64,000 bases of DNA, taken from contig JBNLDC010000034.1 in NCBI GenBank assembly GCA_050304135.1, positions 13,901 through 77,900 of the forward strand, written 5' to 3'. Positions within the stretch are counted from its first letter, which is position 1. Each line of letters begins with the position of its first letter. The stretch is from JAFGNB01 sp050304135 (GTDB lineage: Bacteria > Fibrobacterota > Chitinivibrionia > Chitinivibrionales > Chitinispirillaceae). The translations under genes were made by a program, and so were the position numbers. Shown here piece after piece: positions 26,401 through 35,758 of this stretch. The notes under the pieces were generated by a model. That model saw nothing but the letters and a program-made list of their open reading frames with translations. It had not been told where the DNA came from and searched no databases.

Positions 26401-28932
26401 ATGAGCGCTTCGCTACAGCAGATTATTGAAACACGACTGTTACCCCATGTGCAGAAACCGATGCGGTATGCGGGAGGGGAGATCAACTCCGTCCGGAAGG
26501 ACCTGACTGCGGTTGCGGTTCATGGCGTTCTCTGTTTTCCCGATCTGTATGATATCGGCATGTCGCATACCGGACTGCAGATTCTTTATCACATCGTCAA
26601 TGCACGTCCCTCCTGGGCACTCTCCCGCTGTTTTCATCCGTGGCTTGATGCTGAAGCGATCATGCGCCGGGAGGAAATTCCGCTCTACTCCCTCGAATAT
26701 TTTTTGCCGGTTCGCGAGGCGGACTGGATCGGTTTTTCGGTACAGTATGAGCTGCATTTTACCAATATCGTCAATATGCTTGACCTCGCCGCAGGGATCG
26801 CACCACGGCGCAAAGATCGTCATGAGAGTGATCCCCTCATTATTGCCGGGGGACCATGTGTCGGCAACCCTGAGCCGCTTGCGCCATTTGTCGATGTGTT
26901 TGTTATTGGTGATGGTGAAGTGGTGTTGCAGGATATTATTGAAGTGATCGAAGATGCAAAAGCAAACGGTATTCCCCGAAGTACCGTGCTTGATCGCATT
27001 GCTGCACTACAGGGGACCTATCTTCCGGGCAGGGTTTCCGTTGCGACCGACGGACCGTTTCTCGTTCCGGGTACGCCACAGGAAAAACCGACCACCGCAG
27101 CGAAAATTCCCCTGCTCGACGACCAATTCTACCCGGAAAAACCGGTGGTACCGCTGATAGAGGTGGTACACCGCAGGCTCGCTGTGGAGGTGATGCGTGG
27201 ATGCACCCGTGGATGCCGGTTCTGCAGCGCCGGAATGTACTACCGTCCGGTACGGGAACGTGCGCCGGAAGCAGTGCGGCGGCAGATTGAGAGCGGCATT
27301 GCGGCCACCGGCTGGGATGAGGTGGGGCTGTTGAGTCTGTCAACTGCCGATTACTCCTCGTTTCCCACACTGCTTGAGGAACTGCAGCAGGTGAAGGCGG
27401 CGTACCCGGTCTCCTGTTCACTGCCCTCTACCCGGCTTGATGCACTTGGGAGCGGTGATCTTGATCTGCTGGAACGGGTGTCGTCAATCTCTTCTTTTAC
27501 CATTGCCCCCGAAGCGGGAAGTGAACGGCTCCGCCGCGCCATCAACAAAGATTTTACCGATGCGACAATATTCGAGGCTGTGTCCATACTTATGAAACGT
27601 AATGTGCAGACCCTGAAACTGTACTTTATGATCGGTCTTCCCACCGAATCGCAGAAGGATGTTGAGGCCATAGTTACCCTGGTGACGAGAATCGCCGGAA
27701 TAGTACGATCTGTTTCCGGGCGTCGTAAAATCAATGTGGCAATTTCACCGTTCTCGCCCAAACCGCATACTCCTTTTGAGCGTGAAGCTATGGATACCAC
27801 CTCTGTACTGCTTGAAAAAAGCAGTTTTATCAAGCAGCAGCTCCGAACGCTTAAAAATGTGAAGGTTAACTACCGTAATCCACAGCAGACTCTGCTCGAG
27901 ACACTGATGGCGCGGGGAGACCGGCAGGTCGGGGAGCTGGTCTATCGGGCGTGGCAACAGGGAGCGCGGTTCGACGGCTGGGATGAATGCTTCAATCTGC
28001 AGCGCTGGGAGGAATGTGCGAAAGAACTGTCACTTCAGTTTGAACCATATCTCAGACAAATCCCCGCGGAGCAGCTATTGCCCTGGGCAGGAGTGACCAC
28101 CGGGGTAACACCAGAATATCTTGCGGCGGAACGGAAACGGGCATTCGAAGCTGAGCCGACGGTTGACTGCAGAGAAGGGGCGTGCACCGGGTGCGGCGTA
28201 TGCGATCCTGAGTTGCAACCGGTTTTTGTGACTTCCACAACGTCTACCGCATCCGCTGCTATCACTGTGGCAAAACGAAACCGGACAAGTGACGAGACGT
28301 TTCGTTACCGGTTTTACTATCAGAAAAAAGGTCTGATGCGGTTTCTGGGACATCTGGACATGGTGGCTGTTTTTCACCGTGCATGTCTTATGGCACGACT
28401 CCCGGTCGCCTATACACAGGGGTACAATCCGCATCCCCGTATCGCGTTTGGTCCACCCCTGCCGTTTGGTGTTTCCGGGGAGGAAGAGGCGTTTGATATG
28501 GTTACCACCCTGCACTTCAACATGGATCCACTCTCCATGAACCGGTGGCTGCCCGATACCTTGCAGATACAACGGTACGAAGAAATACCGGCTGCGACCG
28601 CATCGCTCAACAGTTCAATAACATCGGCAGTGTATCGTTTCCGCCTGCCCTCAATGGTTTCCCGTGATGAACTCGATGAACGCATATCTGCGCTTCTCAG
28701 ACACAATGAGTTGATTATCACTGTTGAGAAAAAGGGAAAATCCATTCAAAAGGATATTCGTGCCGGAATTCTTGAAGCTATGCTTTCAGACAGTGTTCAG
28801 GCCGGTTTCTCTGCACAGTTGGCCATGAATTCGAGCGCGGGGTGCAAGCCCTCGGAGTTACTTGGTGCACTTGGTTATGCGACAATCCTCCCATTGGCAG
28901 GTATCACACGGGTGAAATGTTTGATTGGATAG
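26401..28932 (+). CDS. TIGR03960-type radical SAM protein fused to a DUF2344 domain
   Basis: The 843-residue protein has an N-terminal region with FPDLYDIGMSHTGLQIL and IIAGGPCVGNPEPL, typical of the B12-binding-like half of TIGR03960 proteins. The radical SAM motif is C268-x3-C272-x2-C275 in MRGCTRGCRFCSAG, which binds a [4Fe-4S] cluster and SAM. A Cys-rich GACTGCGVCD near residue 597 could bind another cluster. From about residue 630 the DUF2344/TIGR03936 domain follows, with GLMRFLGHLDM and AYTQGYNPHPRIAFGPPLPFG. The two parts are separate neighbouring genes in some bacteria and fused in others. Its reaction is unknown, although RNA or ribosome modification has been suggested from the usual neighbours rne/rng and rplU, which are absent here. 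Confidence 0.9.
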   Translation: MSASLQQIIETRLLPHVQKPMRYAGGEINSVRKDLTAVAVHGVLCFPDLYDIGMSHTGLQILYHIVNARPSWALSRCFHPWLDAEAIMRREEIPLYSLEYFLPVREADWIGFSVQYELHFTNIVNMLDLAAGIAPRRKDRHESDPLIIAGGPCVGNPEPLAPFVDVFVIGDGEVVLQDIIEVIEDAKANGIPRSTVLDRIAALQGTYLPGRVSVATDGPFLVPGTPQEKPTTAAKIPLLDDQFYPEKPVVPLIEVVHRRLAVEVMRGCTRGCRFCSAGMYYRPVRERAPEAVRRQIESGIAATGWDEVGLLSLSTADYSSFPTLLEELQQVKAAYPVSCSLPSTRLDALGSGDLDLLERVSSISSFTIAPEAGSERLRRAINKDFTDATIFEAVSILMKRNVQTLKLYFMIGLPTESQKDVEAIVTLVTRIAGIVRSVSGRRKINVAISPFSPKPHTPFEREAMDTTSVLLEKSSFIKQQLRTLKNVKVNYRNPQQTLLETLMARGDRQVGELVYRAWQQGARFDGWDECFNLQRWEECAKELSLQFEPYLRQIPAEQLLPWAGVTTGVTPEYLAAERKRAFEAEPTVDCREGACTGCGVCDPELQPVFVTSTTSTASAAITVAKRNRTSDETFRYRFYYQKKGLMRFLGHLDMVAVFHRACLMARLPVAYTQGYNPHPRIAFGPPLPFGVSGEEEAFDMVTTLHFNMDPLSMNRWLPDTLQIQRYEEIPAATASLNSSITSAVYRFRLPSMVSRDELDERISALLRHNELIITVEKKGKSIQKDIRAGILEAMLSDSVQAGFSAQLAMNSSAGCKPSELLGALGYATILPLAGITRVKCLIG

Positions 28933-29169
28933 GTGCATTGTTTTCCAAATGGTAGCGATGGTTGTCGGGTACAGTCAGGGTGTCGATTCCAGAAAAACAA
29001 CTATCCGTTTTTTGAGCACAGTTTTTGCAATTGTAGAATTGCAACAGCAATGTGCTGATTGGTGGTGTATTGATAGACACGGTGGTCTTGCTTTGGTTGT
29101 TCAATAACGTTTGTTTTGCAGCATAACAATCAAAACCGCATAACAGAATAAAGAAAAGCGAGACTGCAT
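28904..29169 (-). pseudogene. possible frameshifted gene for a small exported protein
   Basis: On the minus strand an ATG at 29169 has an excellent GGAGGT site four bases upstream. It opens a 22-codon frame (29101-29169) whose first 17 residues, MQSRFSLFCYAVLIVML, look like a signal peptide or membrane helix. That frame stops at 29101, but the -1 frame runs on from about 29115 for some 65 codons to 28904, through a Cys-containing region (LLQFYNCKNCAQK). Joining them would give an 89-residue exported protein. No standard slippery heptamer is visible, so a real frameshift or sequencing error is likelier than programmed frameshifting. The 3' end overlaps the radical SAM gene by 29 bp. Alternatively only the 22-residue ORF is real. 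Confidence 0.35.
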
Positions 29170-29222
29170 TTTACCTCCGGATTACCAGTCGGATCAGAAT
29201 CCGGGATAGCATCGAAGACGAA

Positions 29223-32087
29223 ATGCAACTAAACAAATTATATTGCGACAAAACTACAGGCGTCTGCAGTAATCGTTTTTTCTGCGGGGTGAGAATGCTT
29301 GTACTGGTGATCGTGCTGCTGTTGAATTTTACGGCTGCTTTCAGTCAGGGTGAAGCGGATGAAGATGAATACACTATCGATATCGTGAGTGAAGGTAGTG
29401 CAGACACAGCTGTCGGAAACCAAGCTGTCGCCTCGGAACCTGATATGGAAGAAAACTCCGTTCCTGCACTCGAAAAGGAACCGGTCCTGAAGAACTTCAT
29501 TGCGGCGGAGTACCCGCCGGAGTGCGCTAAGCGGGGTGTCGCCGGATCGGTCCTCCTTGACCTGCTGGTGAACGAGCTGGGGGATGTCGACAGTGTAGCG
29601 GTCGTACAGGGGTTGGACAGTCTGCTCGACAGTGCGGTCGTCGCGGCCGTCCGACAGTTTGTGTTTGAGCCTGCAGAAGCGGGTGGAGCTCCGGTACCGG
29701 TTATCATTACCTACGACTACCGTGTTTCCTACGATGCGGTACTTGATTCAATTGCTGAATTTGTCAATTTTATAGGGCTGGTGCTCGAACGGGGGACCCG
29801 CGATCCGGTACCCGGTGTGGAAGTCGTGGTTATTTTTCCTGATACTGCCGCAGATTCTCTGCTTCCGGTTCCTTTTTCCGCCTACCTTGCCAAAATCGGT
29901 TCATTCACCGGCCAGCGTACGGAAGAGCAGAGTGTTATCGCGTCAACTGATTCCACCGGCAGATTTACCTTCAGGTCGCTTCCCACAGGACCCTGCAGAG
30001 TTATGGTCCCCGCAATCGGCTACGAACCGTTCTCCTCCGACGAAGTGATCCGGCACGGTGAACAGCTGGAGGCAACCTACCGGTTACAGCGAACGAGCTA
30101 TTCGGAATATGAGATTGTTGTTTACGGCAAGGAGGAGACCCGTGAGGTAGCCCGCAGGACACTGTCGGTCGGGGAGATCCGAAAAATTCCCGGATTTGGA
30201 GGCGATGCCGTAAAGGTGGTACAGGCGCTTCCGGGTGTTGCACGTCCATCGTTCGGCGGCGGATCCGTGGTCGTCAGAGGAGCTCCCACCTGGGATTCAA
30301 AGTTCTACCTTGACGGAATCCAGATTCCGCAGTTGTACCATTTCGGTGGCGTTAAATCAACGTACAACAGCGAGGCGCTCTCGTCAATCGATTTCTATCC
30401 CGGCGGATTTTCATCTCGTTACGGCGGAGCGATCGCAGGAATTGTCAAACTGGAGGGTAGGGGGGCAAAGGAAGGTAAACCGCACGGATTCGCCGATGTC
30501 AGTCTGCTTGATGCGACGGCATTCGCCGAGGTGCCGGTAAACGATAAGGTATCGGTCCTTGCTTCCGGTCGCCGTAGTTATGTTGGTGATCTGCTCGGAA
30601 TTGCCACCGAAAAATTGTCGATAATAAAACTCCCGGTTACCGTGGCGCCGTTCTATTACGATTACATCCTCCGGACCGATATAACACCGTCAAACGATCA
30701 CCATCTGTTTTTTACGGTGTTTGGATCAAAAGATTCGCTGGAACTGATCGTTCCCTTCCTGAGCCGGGGAAGTGCCGAGGTCGATTCCCTTGCCGATCGG
30801 GTCCGGCAGATGCGCTCGTTTGCAATGGGGATTGGCGGATGGGATTTCACCGGTCCGTCGGGTTGGAAAAACTCTTTGCGCACTTCGGTAGTTTATGGCG
30901 AGAGTTTTGGTTCGATCTTCGGGTTCGCGCGGTTTTCGACCTGGACCTGGGAGGGTACCATCCGGGACGAAGCTTCCCGGCGGTTGAATGATCTGGTTAC
31001 GCTTAACGCCGGCTTTGATCTCTGGGGACAGCGTCTGACGCAGCGGGCTATTTTCCCCAATCCTGATAACACGCTGCTTAAAACAGCTATAGTGGCCGAC
31101 TTCGGGTTGCTCGGGGTATGGGCCGATGCCGAACTTCAGCTTCTTGATAAACTGCTTATTATACCGGGTTTACGGTATGATTACTATCACGAACTTACGT
31201 ATAACGGATCGCTGGTGCCTGAATTCTACGATTACCGTACCGACCGTTATCGAAGGGGACCTTCCGGTGAACCGTCGCTTCGCCTTTCGGCCCGCTACAG
31301 CATTGACGAAAGGCAGACGGTCAAAGCCTCGGTCGGCACCTACAACCAGACACCGCAACCGCAGGGCTTCGCAACTAGCGATGCTGTCGGAAATCCGAAA
31401 CTCCCGGCAACGCGTGCCCGTCATATCGTCGCAGGGTACGAGCGGCGATTTACCGATCTCATATTCGCCGATGTACAGCTCTATCATAACCAGCAGTGGG
31501 GGATACCGGAATTCGCTTCTACCGCGGATCTGCTGGAGAACCCCAATGGTCCACGGCTTCTCCCTGATGGAAGAGGGCGTATGTATGGTCTGGAGGTGCT
31601 GCTGCGTCACGACAACAGTGAACGTTTTTTCGGCTGGATTGCCTACACACTCGCGAGGAGTGAACGATATAATTTTACCGAGGGAAAGTATGCTCTTTAT
31701 AACCGCGATCAGACTCACAACGTTCAGCTCGTCGGTAGTGTGCGCCTGCCTGCGCAGTGGGAAACCGGGGTACGTATCAGGTATGTTTCCGGCAATCCAC
31801 TCACTCCGATTACCGGATCGGTGTACGATGTTACCAACAGGTTCTACCGTCCGCTCAACGGTCCTGAAAACTCATCACGTAACGATCCGTTTTTTCAGGT
31901 CGACTTTCGGGTGGATAAAAAATTCGTTTACGACCGATGGATGTTATCTCTCTATCTTGATTTGCAGAATGTACTGGTTTTTGCGTATAAAAGTCCGGAA
32001 TTCACGGTGTATAATTATGATTTTACGGAGAAAACAACGGTATCGACACCATTCATTCCGTCGCTGGGTATCAGGGCGGACTTTTAG
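29223..32087 (+). CDS. TonB-dependent receptor with an N-terminal TonB C-terminal-like domain
   Basis: The 954-residue protein has a hydrophobic export segment at residues 25-41. Residues 92-168 match the TonB C-terminal fold: AEYPPECAKRGVAGSVLLD, then DSLLDSAVVAAVRQFVFEP and VIITYDYRV. A carboxypeptidase-regulatory-like beta domain follows (about 182-290). The plug begins near 315 with DAVKVVQALPGV and contains VVVRGAPTWDSKFYLDG and GGFSSRYGGAIAG. The remainder is a predicted 22-strand outer-membrane barrel. Receptors of this class take up ligands such as siderophores or glycans using inner-membrane energy. A TonB_C module on the receptor itself is unusual. A start at 29295 (GGGGTGAGA upstream) is an alternative. 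A lipoprotein gene follows after 8 bp. The ligand is unknown. Confidence 0.88.
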   Translation: MQLNKLYCDKTTGVCSNRFFCGVRMLVLVIVLLLNFTAAFSQGEADEDEYTIDIVSEGSADTAVGNQAVASEPDMEENSVPALEKEPVLKNFIAAEYPPECAKRGVAGSVLLDLLVNELGDVDSVAVVQGLDSLLDSAVVAAVRQFVFEPAEAGGAPVPVIITYDYRVSYDAVLDSIAEFVNFIGLVLERGTRDPVPGVEVVVIFPDTAADSLLPVPFSAYLAKIGSFTGQRTEEQSVIASTDSTGRFTFRSLPTGPCRVMVPAIGYEPFSSDEVIRHGEQLEATYRLQRTSYSEYEIVVYGKEETREVARRTLSVGEIRKIPGFGGDAVKVVQALPGVARPSFGGGSVVVRGAPTWDSKFYLDGIQIPQLYHFGGVKSTYNSEALSSIDFYPGGFSSRYGGAIAGIVKLEGRGAKEGKPHGFADVSLLDATAFAEVPVNDKVSVLASGRRSYVGDLLGIATEKLSIIKLPVTVAPFYYDYILRTDITPSNDHHLFFTVFGSKDSLELIVPFLSRGSAEVDSLADRVRQMRSFAMGIGGWDFTGPSGWKNSLRTSVVYGESFGSIFGFARFSTWTWEGTIRDEASRRLNDLVTLNAGFDLWGQRLTQRAIFPNPDNTLLKTAIVADFGLLGVWADAELQLLDKLLIIPGLRYDYYHELTYNGSLVPEFYDYRTDRYRRGPSGEPSLRLSARYSIDERQTVKASVGTYNQTPQPQGFATSDAVGNPKLPATRARHIVAGYERRFTDLIFADVQLYHNQQWGIPEFASTADLLENPNGPRLLPDGRGRMYGLEVLLRHDNSERFFGWIAYTLARSERYNFTEGKYALYNRDQTHNVQLVGSVRLPAQWETGVRIRYVSGNPLTPITGSVYDVTNRFYRPLNGPENSSRNDPFFQVDFRVDKKFVYDRWMLSLYLDLQNVLVFAYKSPEFTVYNYDFTEKTTVSTPFIPSLGIRADF

Positions 32088-32095
32088 GAGCTGTC

Positions 32096-33310
32096 ATGAC
32101 AGAGAATAAACTGCTGCTATCGTCGCTGCTGCTGACCGCCTCATTACTTGTTTCCGGCTGCGGCATTGATTTCGCCACCCGCTACGATCGTATAGAAGAT
32201 AACAAGGTACGGCCGCTGGTGTTCGTGTACGACAACCACGGCTATGCCGAAGCTGCGCCCGGCGATACGGTAACGTGTACCGCCTACTTTGCCGGAGATA
32301 CGGTACGTACGGTAGACTGGACGGTAGCAACTGCCCTGATCATCGGGAGTTTCGGGAGTGATACCTTTGCCGATACCGTGTCGCTTGACCGGTATCTTGT
32401 TCCCGGTGCGTATCAGGAATATTTCGGTGGTACCACCGATTCGGTACGGTTCGATTTCGTCGTACCGGCAGATATCATCAGGGACAATTTTTCAGATTCC
32501 GGCACCGTAGCGGATCTGCTCCCGGCAGGAATTCCGGATTCGCTGCTGCCGGAATCGGCACGGACGATGTCCCCGGCATCACTCATCGACATGGTCGAAT
32601 TGCTCAGCGGGGGAGCGTCCGCCGGAATATCGGATATCGTTATATCCGGTCTGTTGTCGGATAGTATCGCTCAGATGATACCCGCTCTGCTGCAGGCTTT
32701 TACGGTAGAGATGAAGCTCTTTGCCCGTGTCAATGGCACCTATCGGGTGGAATCTACCTTTACCGTCCGCTATAACACCCGACTCCACCCGTTGCTCCCG
32801 GAGATACCGGTAAACAGGAATCCCGTCATAACGTGGATCCGCTGCTACCGGGTGACCGGAGACCAGGTGGTATTCGATCCGGCTACCGACAGAAAAATTG
32901 TTGACACGGTATTCAATCTCTTTCCTGAGCTCGATACGATCGTGATCGAACCCGGCTTCCAATACTTTCTGGTGGCCGACAGTGCGATCGCTTCACTCGA
33001 TTCAGCCGTAAGTCTCACCGATCAGTCTCTTCAGGCTCGACCCGAGGAACTTTCGTACGAGTGGTTTTTTGAAAATAACAACAACGTGGGGAGTTCTCTT
33101 GACTCGCAGATGCTTCTTGACAATGCTTTCCGGGGACCCTCGGTTACCCTCCTGCCGTCGCTTGATGTCAGGATGCGCAATTACACGCTCTGGCTTGTCA
33201 CTTACGACAGTTTCCTGGGAGAAAAACTCCGTCCCGTCGGATTTTCTTTCAGGAGTATTCAGGGTACTTTCAGCTACAGCGACAGCTATATCGAACAGCA
33301 TAAAAACTGA
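32096..33310 (+). CDS. lipoprotein of unknown function, partner of the TonB-dependent receptor
   Basis: The 404-residue product has a clear lipoprotein signal: TENK, a hydrophobic stretch, and lipobox LVSGC with acylated Cys22. The mature part is rich in Asp, Thr and Val, with predicted beta strands such as VRPLVFVYDNHGYAEAAPGDTVTCTAYFAGD, which would fit an Ig-like or PKD-like start. No catalytic motif is recognised. The gene follows the receptor by 8 bp with AGGAG before its ATG, so the two are almost certainly co-transcribed. By analogy with receptor-lipoprotein pairs it may be a surface ligand-binding lid, but sequence similarity to SusD is not visible. The function therefore stays open. 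Confidence 0.75.
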   Translation: MTENKLLLSSLLLTASLLVSGCGIDFATRYDRIEDNKVRPLVFVYDNHGYAEAAPGDTVTCTAYFAGDTVRTVDWTVATALIIGSFGSDTFADTVSLDRYLVPGAYQEYFGGTTDSVRFDFVVPADIIRDNFSDSGTVADLLPAGIPDSLLPESARTMSPASLIDMVELLSGGASAGISDIVISGLLSDSIAQMIPALLQAFTVEMKLFARVNGTYRVESTFTVRYNTRLHPLLPEIPVNRNPVITWIRCYRVTGDQVVFDPATDRKIVDTVFNLFPELDTIVIEPGFQYFLVADSAIASLDSAVSLTDQSLQARPEELSYEWFFENNNNVGSSLDSQMLLDNAFRGPSVTLLPSLDVRMRNYTLWLVTYDSFLGEKLRPVGFSFRSIQGTFSYSDSYIEQHKN

Positions 33311-33345
33311 TTGCTCAATAACATCAGGTATTCTGATATAGACTG

Positions 33346-34413
33346 TTACCGTTGGTTGATTATCGGAGGACCGCCATAAATACCGATATCATTGCGTGAA
33401 CCGTCGCGATCTTTCAGTTTCGATGAAGGTTCTCCGGCATCAAGGCAAGGCGAGTACTCTGAGAGTTCATACCGTTTTCCCGCTGGAAGTGGTTGCGACT
33501 GTAGAGAATCACTTCTTCCGTCGTGGACGATCGCCGCTATTTCCGGATCGCGTATCTGACCTGCGGGTGTGGGAACAGCTAAATCGTGCCGTCGTGCTGC
33601 GGTCTCCGCAGGAGATCCACTGAAAATCGGATTCATTCTGAGATTCTTATACGTATCAATGGAATCTCCGTTTTTGTTCTTCTTAACCGGAAGACCGATC
33701 TCCGGATCGCAATCGAGCAGGTCGCCGTCGCCATTACCGAAAATGCAGTTATAGGTAAAGGTGATTCTGGAGGTGCCGTCACACCAGAGACCATTATTTC
33801 TATTGAAAATTATCATTGAATTCCGGATTACCGGATTACTCTTGTCAATCCTGATACCGGAACTGGTGTTATAACCGACAAGACAGTTGATGAGGGTTGC
33901 TGAACCGAAATCGGTGCAGAGCAGACCGGTATGATTGCGGATTAACACCGTGTGGTGAATCAGCGGCGCACACCTTCTTACTGTAATGCCGTTATACGCA
34001 CCGGTGATATCGGTATAGGCGATCTCGGTGAACTGATCTTCCGCGCCGTCGAGCACAATGCCGTACCAGGCCGGCAGGGAGGTATTCAATGAGTCCGGAG
34101 CGAAAACCGTCCGTTTATCCTGAGCGCCTATGCAGATGAGGGTTCCGTACACTTTTATGGAAATGAATCTTCTGTCGATGTCGTCATATTGCGTGATTGC
34201 CGTATCTGCATGGTCTGTAGGGGCAAGTATGATTCTGCATCCCTGTGCGATAGTGAGTCTGATGTTGCGGGCAACCACTATATCTCCCGTCAGACGGTAC
34301 GGTCCGTCGTCGGCGTTCCATCGTGTATCGCGGTTGAGAATGCCCCTGACCTCCTTTTCCGCAACTACAGAAACGATGATTATCAGCAGAAGAGGCAGGA
34401 TCGGCCACCGCAT
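33346..34413 (-). CDS. exported parallel beta-helix (pectate lyase-like fold) protein
   Basis: The 355-residue protein has an N-terminal signal segment (LPLLLIIIVSVVA). The middle repeats a short strand-turn pattern typical of right-handed beta helices: GTLICIGAQ, WYGIVLDG, YNGITVRRCAPLIHHTVLIRN, NCLVGYNTSSGIRI, NPVIRNSMIIFNRNNGLW and TYNCIFGNGDGD. The C-terminus has SPCLDAGEP and DIGIYGGP, an ending often seen in secreted beta-helix proteins of this type. No lyase catalytic residues can be assigned, so an enzyme is not proven; it may be structural or bind polysaccharide. The ATG at 34413 lies two bases after the stop of the Crp-type regulator, with GGGGTG upstream. A GTG nine bases earlier is possible. 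Confidence 0.75.
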   Translation of the reverse strand: MRWPILPLLLIIIVSVVAEKEVRGILNRDTRWNADDGPYRLTGDIVVARNIRLTIAQGCRIILAPTDHADTAITQYDDIDRRFISIKVYGTLICIGAQDKRTVFAPDSLNTSLPAWYGIVLDGAEDQFTEIAYTDITGAYNGITVRRCAPLIHHTVLIRNHTGLLCTDFGSATLINCLVGYNTSSGIRIDKSNPVIRNSMIIFNRNNGLWCDGTSRITFTYNCIFGNGDGDLLDCDPEIGLPVKKNKNGDSIDTYKNLRMNPIFSGSPAETAARRHDLAVPTPAGQIRDPEIAAIVHDGRSDSLQSQPLPAGKRYELSEYSPCLDAGEPSSKLKDRDGSRNDIGIYGGPPIINQR

Positions 34414-34415
34414 AA

Positions 34416-35360
34416 TCAGCACCCCGGCACCAATGTGCTAAAGAGGCTGAACAGGTAGGTCCGTTTCCATCCGTTATGGTTAAGGCGGACCGTGCTTTCG
34501 GCCAGTGGCCGCTGATTCTCTCCCCGTGCTTTTTTTTGCAGAGTACAAAGACCGATCCCGGAGAGCAACTCGACAAACGTCAGGTGATCTTCTTCAAGAT
34601 TGTTGGATTCCAGCAGATGAAAAAAATAGTCGCCATCGAGTGACGTTGACGAGGTGTCCGTGGTAATGATCTGCGGATACTTCGTAACAAGTACTTCTGC
34701 GAGAGAGGCGACCTTCGGTGACGGTTCTTCAAGTGAATCAAGTTGTTTTCGTATAAACAGACGGAGGTATTCACAATAGAGCGACAGTCGTTTCAAGTCG
34801 AGAGGGCGGATAACGTCATCACTAATTTCTACAAATTTGTTGGTGTGAAGAAAATCGAAGGTCCGGGTGACGGTCTGGTAGGTCACCCCGAGAAGCTGGA
34901 TGAGCTGGTGCTGTGTGGATTGAATGGTGAGACCGTTGCCGGAGCTGTCGAACCGCTGAAAAAAGAGGTACAGTGTCATGATAATATGTGCACCCTGATA
35001 TTCTCCGGAAATATTCTGCAGACGACGGTTTGCCTGACGGATTTTATGGCTGGTCATTCGGATGATCGACATGAACCAGGGGGGAACCCCCCGGATTTTC
35101 TCGTGGAAGGTTTCCGCATCGATGATGATTACGGAACAGTCATCAATGGCGCGGGCGGAGGCGCTGCGCGGTTTTCCGTCGATCAGTGCCATCTCTCCGA
35201 GGACCGCTCCTTTATTGAGTGTGGCGAGTTCGATCTCTTTGCCGCCGGCGGTACGGTACACCCGTATTCTACCCGTCTGGATTATGTACAGTTCGCGGGA
35301 ACGATCGTTTTCTCTGAAAAGATGTTGCCCTGCTTTGACTGCCTTTTTCAGTGGTGTCAT
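34416..35360 (-). CDS. Crp/Fnr-type regulator with cyclic-nucleotide-binding domain
   Basis: From the ATG at 35360 the 314-residue protein has an N-terminal cNMP-binding barrel: KAGQHLFRENDRSRELYIIQTGRIRVYR, then GAVLGEMALIDGKPRSASARA, the phosphate-binding cassette. A long helix follows, then a Crp-type winged helix with STQHQLIQLLGVTYQTVTR as the helix-turn-helix (about 165-185). About 110 further residues with no recognised motif form a C-terminal extension that typical Crp proteins lack. Longer reading adds 67 residues that look non-coding. It should bind DNA as a dimer in response to a ligand. Co-transcription with the beta-helix gene is likely, with only two bases between them. Targets are unknown. 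Confidence 0.8.
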   Translation of the reverse strand: MTPLKKAVKAGQHLFRENDRSRELYIIQTGRIRVYRTAGGKEIELATLNKGAVLGEMALIDGKPRSASARAIDDCSVIIIDAETFHEKIRGVPPWFMSIIRMTSHKIRQANRRLQNISGEYQGAHIIMTLYLFFQRFDSSGNGLTIQSTQHQLIQLLGVTYQTVTRTFDFLHTNKFVEISDDVIRPLDLKRLSLYCEYLRLFIRKQLDSLEEPSPKVASLAEVLVTKYPQIITTDTSSTSLDGDYFFHLLESNNLEEDHLTFVELLSGIGLCTLQKKARGENQRPLAESTVRLNHNGWKRTYLFSLFSTLVPGC

Positions 35361-35758
35361 AGGCCGGTTCTTCTGTGGTTCAGAAGTTTTTCCTGCTGTA
35401 AATAATGATGGATTCTCTCCGCCGCCGCTGCCTTTCGTGACCGCACGGCTGAAGGTTGACCGGTATAATTGTACGCTCCAGAAATTCCAAATGCAAGGTA
35501 AACATGCGCTTATCGGGATACCCCGAATTGCTGCCAGTGTACGTAGGCGGATCGTGATCAACCGCTGGCTGCCGCAGTTTCCCTGCCTGTTCGTAGTATG
35601 CTGTCAGTTACGCAGGTCGAAACGTGTCGGGGGAATTCGAAACAGTTGACTTGAACGCTTAAGTGTGGTACGCTTATGTGAACGGACACCCGGAGTTTAA
35701 AACTGTTGTTCTTTGGCCGGCGTGTCCGGTTTCTGTATAATAATTAAAGGAGTAGGGT
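35361..35758 (+). other. intergenic region between Crp-type gene and small membrane ORF
   Basis: No confident gene lies in these 398 bases. The reverse frame of the Crp-type gene stays open for 67 codons upstream of its chosen start, but composition and sequence look non-coding. Promoter candidates include the minus-strand one at 35468-35496. On the plus strand TATAAT (35736-35741) has TTGGCC 17 bp upstream; its predicted start site would fall inside the ribosome-binding site of the next ORF, which argues against it. Confidence 0.4.
35468..35496 (-). promoter_or_regulatory. possible promoter of the Crp-type gene
   Basis: On the minus strand TACAAT (35473-35468, 5/6) is preceded after 17 bp by TTGCAT (35496-35491, 3/6). 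Transcription would start about 100 bases before the ATG at 35360. The -35 match is poor. Confidence 0.3.

Noticed and set aside
31126..32109. Plus-strand frame of 327 codons in another phase
   Set aside because: It covers the barrel of the TonB-dependent receptor, which continues to its own stop; the alternative translation is basic and Ser/Arg-rich, typical of a shadow frame.
35713..35741. TTGGCC-17-TATAAT as promoter of the 44-residue membrane ORF
   Set aside because: The predicted start would fall inside the ribosome-binding site, leaving no room for initiation.
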